Shown: in pieces, positions 56,823 to 64,000 of the stretch
Position numbering within the stretch: the first letter of the stretch is position 1
Layout: every line of letters begins with the position of its first letter
DNA from: Mycteria americana
Taxonomy: Eukaryota; Chordata; Aves; Ciconiiformes; Ciconiidae
Assembly (NCBI RefSeq): GCF_035582795.1
Contig: NC_134367.1
Location: forward strand, 4,342,501-4,406,500
DNA length: 64,000 bases
Reading direction: 5' to 3'
Notes under the pieces: model-generated
Told to the model about the DNA's origin: nothing
Seen by the model: only the letters and a program-made list of their open reading frames with translations
Databases searched by the model: none
Program-made: the position numbers and the translations under genes

Positions 56823-58895
56823 ATGGCTTTTGCCAGCTATGCTGCGGTGGTAAGTACTTACATTTGGTGTAAGTGTTAAGATATATTTGCTGCAAAAGAA
56901 AAAGCAGAATGCAGATCCCATGATGCTGTTATCTAGGAGCAACCCTTCTTGGTCTTAGTGGGAGCTGAATGGGATGCTGAGTCTGTCCGATACAGCTTTC
57001 TGTCCTGAGCTTTTGCAAATGGGTTTGGTGCTTGAGTGACAAGGAGGCAATGGACTATCCATTATTTATCTGTAAGGGCAGCACTGCTGATGTGGGATTG
57101 GGAGAGACAGTCCTTTTCTCAGACAACGTGCTATCAAAATTGCTGCAATTTCACTGTGATGTGAATGTCTGTGCATTTAAATTTCAGCCTGGGTAGTATT
57201 TGCAGCGCTGTCAACTCTTGCGATTTTATTGAAAGCTTTACATTTATCTGTCTTCTTTTCCTAAAACCGTAGCTCCTGGTAATGGCCCAAGAATCTCAGA
57301 TTTCATCGAGAAAAGGGTTATTTCCAGCAGATGGTTGCTATGTGGCCAACCTTTCCTGTCCTGAGAAAGCATATGGCTTACTAGGTTTCTAAGCTTAGGC
57401 ATGGGGTCAGCCGAGTCCTTACCTCACTTTGTAGATCATAAGACATTGCTGTTTGACTGTGGAGGAGGACCTTTCATAGCTTGTTGGAGAGATGCTCTTC
57501 TTGGTGCAGAGCCAACTATGAATCAGAATTTGAATCAGTTTAGCATCTGTTGTGACGAGTATTATTAACATCATTGCGCTATTTGCTCATGCTGGCCTGT
57601 CTCACCCAAACGTAAGTATGAAGATCAGCCACTGCCCAGTACTGATTCACAGCAATGAAGGGATCCAGGATAGGACTCACATTCTGCATCCTTCTCCTCT
57701 TGCTGTTTATATGGTCCATTGATGGTCCAGTCTACTCAAGACTTGGCTCTTTGTGCTCTCTCTCTCGCCTGAACTGAACCAATGACTCCTTTCTCTCTCC
57801 CAGTTCAGATCACTGCTTTTGGTGCTGGTTCTAGCACTCATCGTAAGGAGCTCGCCTCATGGGAGGGTAGCTTACCTTCAACTCAGCAAGGATAGTGGCT
57901 CTGTGAGGCTTCATGAAGATTGCCTGAAGCAAAAGGATCTCAAATTCCCTACAACAGTGAAAGTTGACATTCGTATCAGCAATTCAGAGCATGCTTTTAG
58001 GATGGTCCACGATGTCAGGAACCGGTCTCTTGCTCCTTGGGATTACAGGTAACTGCTTAGTTGTTATCTAAATTGCAATGGCTGTGCTACACAGATGTTT
58101 TTTGTGGTGAATGATGGCTGGTTCTCAGCATAAGCCCGGCATCCTGTGAATATTGCAAACACTTGTTGACACACACTTTCATTTTGATGTTGGGTGAGAT
58201 TTCTCCAAGAGAAACTGTTTACAGTGCAAGGGGACATCATTTGAACGGTTTCTAATCATCTTGTCAATCTTTGTCAAATAACTGTTCCTCTAGCAAAAGA
58301 AAAATGTCAGTACATTGTAATTTTACATTTTCCTAACTGGAAGAAATTTTTGAATGCTGAAATTAAAACAAAACCAAACGAAAATTAATAGTCCACTTGC
58401 AATCAGTTCTGTATTTCACCCAGCTCCACTCCATTCATCAACTCCTAAAGAATGGTATGGCAATATTAGCCTCCCAAGATTGATTCCATTTCTAGGAAAT
58501 CATTCTAAAAATGTCGAGGATGGGGAAATTCTTTGGCCTTTTCTCATAATGATGATACACAGGTAAATAGTATGGGCCTTTCATGGAGATAAACAAGAAG
58601 ATCCTGCCAAACCGTGTTGTGCAAGCGCATAAAACCCTTTTGTGTCCCCATCCCCAGGCTCGATGAGGACCCCAACCGCTTCCCCCAGGTGATTGCTGAC
58701 GCCAAGTGCCGCCTCTCCGGCTGCGTGAACCCACTGGGGCAGGAGGACCACAGCCTCAACTCCGTCCCCATCCAACAGGAGATCCTCGTCCTCCGGCGGG
58801 AGCAGCAGGGCTGCCTGCCCACTTACCACCTGGAGAAGAAAGTCATCACCGTGGGCTGCACGTGTGCCACTCCAATCGTCCACCACCAGTCCTGA
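56823..58895 (+). CDS. IL17A: IL-17A/F-type cytokine, 3 coding exons, 169 residues
   Basis: This is a secreted cystine-knot cytokine of the IL-17 family, which acts through IL-17RA/RC to induce chemokines and antimicrobial defence. Coding exons: 56823-56849, 57804-58048, 58658-58895; the junctions are GT-AG with consistent phases, giving 169 residues. Exon 1 is just nine codons (MAFASYAAV), as I recall for mammalian IL17A. A hydrophobic signal peptide follows ([14 protein letters not shown], about 10-23). The mature part has a conserved cysteine in HEDCLKQ, an N-glycosylation site NRS before [24 protein letters not shown], the hallmark [15 protein letters not shown], and [12 protein letters not shown] near the end. 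IL17A versus IL17F is not settled. EILVLRRE and PIVHH favour A. DPNR, QGC, and the position beside MCM3 in the same orientation (the human IL17F arrangement) favour F. Confidence 0.93.
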
Positions 58896-59665
58896 AGGAA
58901 TTTGTAGGGGAAGCAACACTGGGAAGAAGTGTCTCATACGAACATCCCTCTGGAGAAATCCCACAGTCGCCCACCTTGCATGCCAGGAATTCCACGTGAC
59001 TTTTCCTTTCTAAATCTGAGCAAATTACCTCCTGAAAGTACTGATTCTTGCTGTTGTTTGTTTATGGATTTTAGAATGGGAATCACTGGTAGCTGCTGAT
59101 GGAGGGGAGAGAGGGGGGTGGAGGAAAAGTTTTGTTTGTGACTCCAAGCAGGGAGGGGGTAAAGCAGTGCTTTTTTTTTTTTTTTTTCCATTGCAGCTTA
59201 TATCAGTTTGGTGAATCAAATGAATTATAGTTTCAAAAGTTGTTCTCAGCTGTAAATTGCCCCAATGTCAACCAGCACTGCCACAAAAAATCCCTACTCC
59301 TGCACCTTCTCTCTCCCTTCCTCATCCCCTAGCCCCTTTTCCTTCTCTGGCCATCCCTGCTCACTAGCATATTTCTAGTGTAAATCTGACATAAGTGCCA
59401 CTAGATCTGATTTTCATCGCACTCTGGTTTTGTGTCACTGCTGCTCTGTAGGGAGCAGCGGCTGACTTACTTATTCCAGAGCATTTTGGGAGAGAATTGA
59501 GTCCACTTGCCTTGAGAGTTAAAATGGCAAAGAACTAATGGGTGTTTATATTTCTATTTATATCTTCTATTTATGACTGTATCTATGACTTTTTATGTGC
59601 TCAGAGTATCAAAAAAATGGTAAATGTTTGTCTGTATTTATTCAATAACTTATCCACTGAATAAA
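58896..59665 (+). terminator. IL17A: IL-17 gene 3' UTR with AU-rich elements and poly(A) signal
   Basis: The stretch from about 59540 to 59680 is rich in ATTTA pentamers (TCTATTTATATC, TCTATTTATGAC, TGTATTTATTC), the AU-rich type that destabilises cytokine mRNAs. AATAAA follows at 59660-59665. A poly-T run lies at about 59170-59188. The UTR length, about 770 bases, is inferred from this signal. Confidence 0.75.
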
Positions 59666-59669
59666 AATT

Positions 59670-62600
59670 GTATTTTATTTAAAAGAATGTTGGTTTATGG
59701 TAGCTCAAAATTAAAGCAGATACAGAGAATGGGTTTGTGCTGCAGTAGCACTGAGAGATTTCAACAAAGATCAGGTTTTTTCCACTGCAGTGATATGATT
59801 AAGAGGGAGCGCAAGAGAACTTGCAGCCTAAATAGATTAAAAGATGCAAAAAAGAGCTTAAAGTGGTGAAGTGAGGTTATACAGGCAGCGCCGGGGGAGT
59901 TGGCAATGGAGCCAAGTTCTCTAGACCTTGGGGATGGTCTCTAGGGATAGAGGGAAAAGAAGTGCGAGGTATCGCATTGCAGGGCTGCAGCCAAAATTTG
60001 GGATGGGGGTTTAGCCTGGTTCGTGTGAGCTGGGAAAGGTCTGTTTTATCCTCTTCCAGACAAGATGTCATCCTTACAAGCAACCTTGTCCTGCACCAGC
60101 TGGATGGTTGGCTGAGCAGGAATGCAGGGCAATGTGCAAAGATGGCTTCATCTCACCGCTCTTTAACCAACCGAATACTAGGTGTTGGGCTTAAAGTGGT
60201 GGATGAGGATCCCTCCACACCAAGGGAACAAGGAATAAACACCTCCAGGGCAGGATTGCCTGCTGAGCTGAGGTGTCCTAACTTAGGAAAGGAGGAACTG
60301 CCATTTCTCTCCCTTAGCTAAACAAGGAGGACAGCCTAGCAAGACTCACTATTTATTATTTTATCAGATCACTGCAGTGTTGGGTTTTTTTGACATTACT
60401 CATGTTTCATCCAGAGCTGAGCCAGATTCTCAGACCTCTGACTTTGTTTTTTGCTGGGGGAAGTTTTAAGCCTGTATTTCCTCATTTAACTGCATTTAAA
60501 CCAGGATAAACCCGTGTGCAAGCATTCTTGTATTTCATTTTGGCTGCACAGAAACTACTTTAAATTAGATACACCTGGTGCAGGTAGACCCTCGGTTTCC
60601 TCCCCTGGGTAGGTCATACAAGTCGTTGGGTCCAGATGACTCCCTTTGGTGCTTGTTTGTTGAGTCGAGTGTATTCCCTGCCCCGCAGGTCACTGGGAGC
60701 CAGTTCAACAAGCCTTGGGTAACCAGGCGGGGAAAGAGTCTCATTCAGTTACAAGCGTTTGTACTCATTTGTGGCAGCAGCTGTTTCATTATGACCACCA
60801 CGATCTTCATGTGGTGGAGCACAAACCCATGGAGGCGTCTTCTGCGCGTTCTTGCATAACACCAGCTCTTCTCTTACAGTAACCGCTGACCAGGAAATCG
60901 CACGCTGCACACCCCGGTTCTTGCTCCTGACCTATTTCTCTCCCTTTTGACAAACCTAACCCGTGGGGTTGTCCTTACTTGTTTTGCGGGGAGAAAAACA
61001 TTTCTGCCTCCATTTCTCTCTTCAAACATGATTACTTTGGCATTGGGTTCGTGGCAGCTAAACGGGTGTAAGCTCCTGTGCTGATGCTCTTTTACCATTA
61101 CAGAAAAAGGTAAGACCCATCAGCTTAGCTTAAGAGTTGTTCTAACTGGATGAATTATGAAGTAGCTAATTAAGAAATTGCAAAGGGAGCTAATTAAGGA
61201 AGTCTCACCCATGGGTCATGAGGTTTTGCAGCCAGCACTACCAACTGCAAACCACACACCTCTCGGTAAGGCATGCGCTTGTACGTGGGCATTGTTTCTA
61301 TACAAAACAAGCAACAAGGGTTATTTCCTTCTAATGGCATCATTCTTAGAGTGCAGTTGGTTGTGAATATGAGTCTGGTTATTTTTTAGTTGCTGGCTTT
61401 TGCGATGAGGTAGGTGGTTGCCTTTCATTCCCAGCAATCTAAGAATACGGCCAACAAGTTTATGCTTCTTGTAAACAGCACAGTCATATCGCCACCAAGA
61501 CAAGTACAGTTCGCAACTGAGGACCAGCCTTTGCGAAAGGCTTTGCTTGTTTTTCTTTCCCTTGCAGCAACGGACCCAGCCCCTGGATGCCTAGCTGGGT
61601 GTCTCTGGCTCTGAAACGTAGCTTAGAGCAGCCTTCAGGGACTCAGTTATCTTACCGAGGAGAAGACACAGCTGTAGGTGTAGTAGCAGTCTCGCAGTGT
61701 CTTCTCGTAACCTGCTGGGCTAAGCAACCTACGGTCACAGGTTAGTATCGGAGCCTCGTGGCCTTTCCTATTCCTTTCCTCTTCTGCTTGCCTCTCACTA
61801 ACCTCCTTTCCCTGTCCCCTTGCTCACTCCTCCCTTTGGCTTTGCCTGTTCTGGCAGCTCAAGCAGGGATCCTGTTGTGTAGCAGCTCTCATGGGATGTC
61901 GGAGGGAGCACGCTGCAGAGACTCCTGCATTAACATGGGCTGGGAGGCACAGCAGTGATGTAAGCCTGGGTAGATGCCTCCTCCCAGACCTGTGCTGTGA
62001 CCTGTGGATGTATTGGCCTGCAGGTGTGAGTCAGGCTTCTTTGGACCCTTGATAACAAGCAGATGCTCCTGGAGGTGTTCAAAGGGACTACAGACCAGGT
62101 CAGCCTGTTCCACAAAACCAGTGCTTTTAAAAGTGCACAGAAATTAAATATATGAAGAATGCAAAGGTTGCAACCTGAAAGGTTGAAACAAGCCAAGAAC
62201 TGTTTGTGTTTGTGTTTGGTAAGCCAAGGGAGCAATGGCTTGAAAACCCAGAAGTTAACATGGCTTGTCGAGAGTTAGACCTAACAGACAAAATTTTGAG
62301 GGGATGAGCGATTTGCTGGTCAGTCTTTTGGGGATCTGTGGTTTGGTGCTGACATGATGGGTATAGACGATGGAGTGAGTTTCCATATCAGCTGTGAGTT
62401 CTGGCTGTCCTGGGAGATGTCCTGGGAGATGTCCTGACAGATCAAAGCAGAAACCTGTGCCCATGTCATCATCACGGGGTAAAATGTGAGACTTGCCTTC
62501 ATCTCCTCTTATCTCCTTCCCCTTCTTCCTCTTCTTTGCTCTCTGATATTATTTCTAACCTTGTGCTTAAGAAGAGTCTAGTTGTGTGGGCCAAGTCTGT

Positions 62601-64000
62601 ATCTTCTACAGCACTGTTACAAGGCGGTGACAAAAAAAAAAAAACTGCTTAAACTGTCTGTGATTGCCTGATACTACTTGGCAGGCTCAGAGCTGTTGGT
62701 GGGGATGGGACTATGTGCTGGTGCTGGCTTTCAGGAGCTGAGAAGATGCCAGCCAGGCTCAGCACCAGAAACAAGCCACGCTTTCTGTCTTTGCTACTCA
62801 CACAAACATTTTCCGTCTTTGCTAATTATTCTCCATACTACCAAGGCTGGATAGCGGTAGCAGCTTCAAGTCCTCAGATCTTCAGATAAACTCGTTCCTG
62901 CTTTCTGTGTAACTTTTCTTTGTCTTTATTGTTTTTCCTTCAGAAAACTAGCTCATTTTTTTCACCTTTTTCTATAACTTTAGCAAAAGACTAAAAATAT
63001 GTTTGACGGTCTTTGGGGGTCGTGGACTGAGTAGGCTCTACTCAAAATACTGTTTTCTGGGCATAACTTTCTATGGGTGAGTTTTGGTGGTTTTACCAGT
63101 ACAAAGAGTCATGTTTCTGTTTTATCTGCATTCCTAGTAAGCACAATATGTGTGTATCATGACCAGGGTTCTCTGTACCAGTAAATGAACAGAGATGGTT
63201 TATCTTCTCTCTAACTTGCCCCTATAATTTTTTGGGTTTGCTTTTTATTGCAGACTTCTGAAATTCGTACTCCTGGCCTCCTTCACGATGTAAGGCTTGC
63301 CGGACAGTCAGATCTATAACACCTTTTACAAGCATCTGGTAACTGTCCAGCTTGCTTTGATAACCGGCAATGATGTGCATGGTTATCTGATCATTTGCTG
63401 CACAAAGCCAATCTCAAACTTTCCTTTCTGCTGGGTTTTACTCACAGGTTTCCAAGCAATCTGGCTGCTAAGCCTCTGCTGCTCAGATTTTGCAAACTGA
63501 CATGAAACTGAGACAGGGAGCAGTGCTGGACTGGAAACCTTTATTTTGAAGAGGGTTTTGCGGTGATTCTCCCCCCCCTCCCTGATGATATCATTTAAGG
63601 ACATTAAATAAGCATCCATGTGCACTGAAACTCTCCAAAACAAGAAAGAGCAAGCTTTACGTATTGAACCTCAAACTGATAAGAGCTGTGCAAAGGTGAA
63701 AGAGGACTCCTACCCTCTTCGGTCTCCTGTCGTGATCGTTATTGGCTGTAGTCATGAGCGTTTGCCCAGAGAGACAAAGGCACTGATTAGGTGACCTCAT
63801 GGCAGGGGGCATTGAGTTGGAACTGTTCTACACCTTATCAGCTGAACACAGCAATGCGAAGGAAGACCTCTTAAGCTCATGCTGCTAGGAGTTACAAGAG
63901 AACTTGCAGTAGAAAAGAAAACAGTCCTCAGGCCAAACAAATCCAGGCAATCATACTATTAAACGCTTCTGCAGGAACATGTATAACACCCAGGCAGCTT
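59670..64000. other. Gene-free right end of the window
   Basis: No second IL-17 gene, no miR-206 or miR-133b-like hairpin (known neighbours of IL17A in mammals, farther out) and no clear repeat were recognised. Open frames such as 59962-60321 and 60578-60859 show no domain. A poly-A run lies at about 62633-62644. Confidence 0.45.

Noticed and set aside
59670-64000. Second IL17 paralogue or miR-206/miR-133b hairpins in the right end
   Set aside because: Neither the NSVPIQQE hallmark nor the mature miRNA sequences were found; in mammals these lie tens of kilobases farther.

Overview
The window is nuclear DNA from a bird. Four host genes with vertebrate intron/exon structure occur in the gene neighbourhood found on mammalian 6p12 and its avian counterpart (EFHC1 - PAQR8 - MCM3 - IL17). 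The interspersed repeats are dominated by CR1 LINEs of several ages, including copies with the avian-type 3' tail ending in ATTCTGTGATTCTG-like repeats, plus faint MIR-like SINE relics. No microbial operon, CRISPR array, tRNA or rRNA was seen.

Layout, left to right. 1-4267: minus-strand EFHC1. Only its first coding exon (4205-4267) is in view; the rest of the gene lies off the left edge, and intron 1 holds a decayed minisatellite of about 2 kb. The GC-rich EFHC1 promoter at about 4270-4560 carries two RFX X-box palindromes, which fits a ciliary gene. 4570-15470: sequence between EFHC1 and PAQR8, containing a decayed CR1 LINE of about 2.5 kb (7920-10427) and several MIR-like relics. 15471-16586: the single coding exon of PAQR8 (mPR-beta), minus strand. 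16587-26300 is probably the PAQR8 5' intron, ending at a CpG island (25800-26470) that is the likely promoter. 26500-31050: a cluster of CR1 fragments, one of them split by a 1.3-kb LTR with a 5-bp target duplication. 31050-35740: no gene recognised.

35840-46840: MCM3, plus strand, complete. I resolved 17 coding exons giving 811 residues with consistent GT-AG splice sites and phases. Its promoter has three CCAAT boxes, four tandem GC-rich decamers and a palindromic E2F site, as expected for an S-phase gene. CR1 copies sit in introns 7 and 14. 46840-56700: gene-free as far as I can see. It holds a CR1 tail, an ancient CR1/L3-like LINE (49.2-50.7 kb) and a minisatellite with a 30-bp period (54.64-55.0 kb). 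56704-59665: an IL-17A/F-type cytokine gene in three exons (169 residues), with a TATA box, a signal peptide, the IL-17 cysteine pattern and an AU-rich 3' UTR. 59670-64000: nothing recognised.

The genes are neighbours by conserved synteny and do not form a shared pathway: a ciliary microtubule protein, a membrane progestin receptor, a replicative helicase subunit and an inflammatory cytokine. I found no evidence for a previously undescribed biological system. The most interesting items are the paired X-boxes of EFHC1, the two minisatellites, the LTR-in-CR1 insertion, and the open question of whether the IL-17 gene is the IL17A or the IL17F orthologue.
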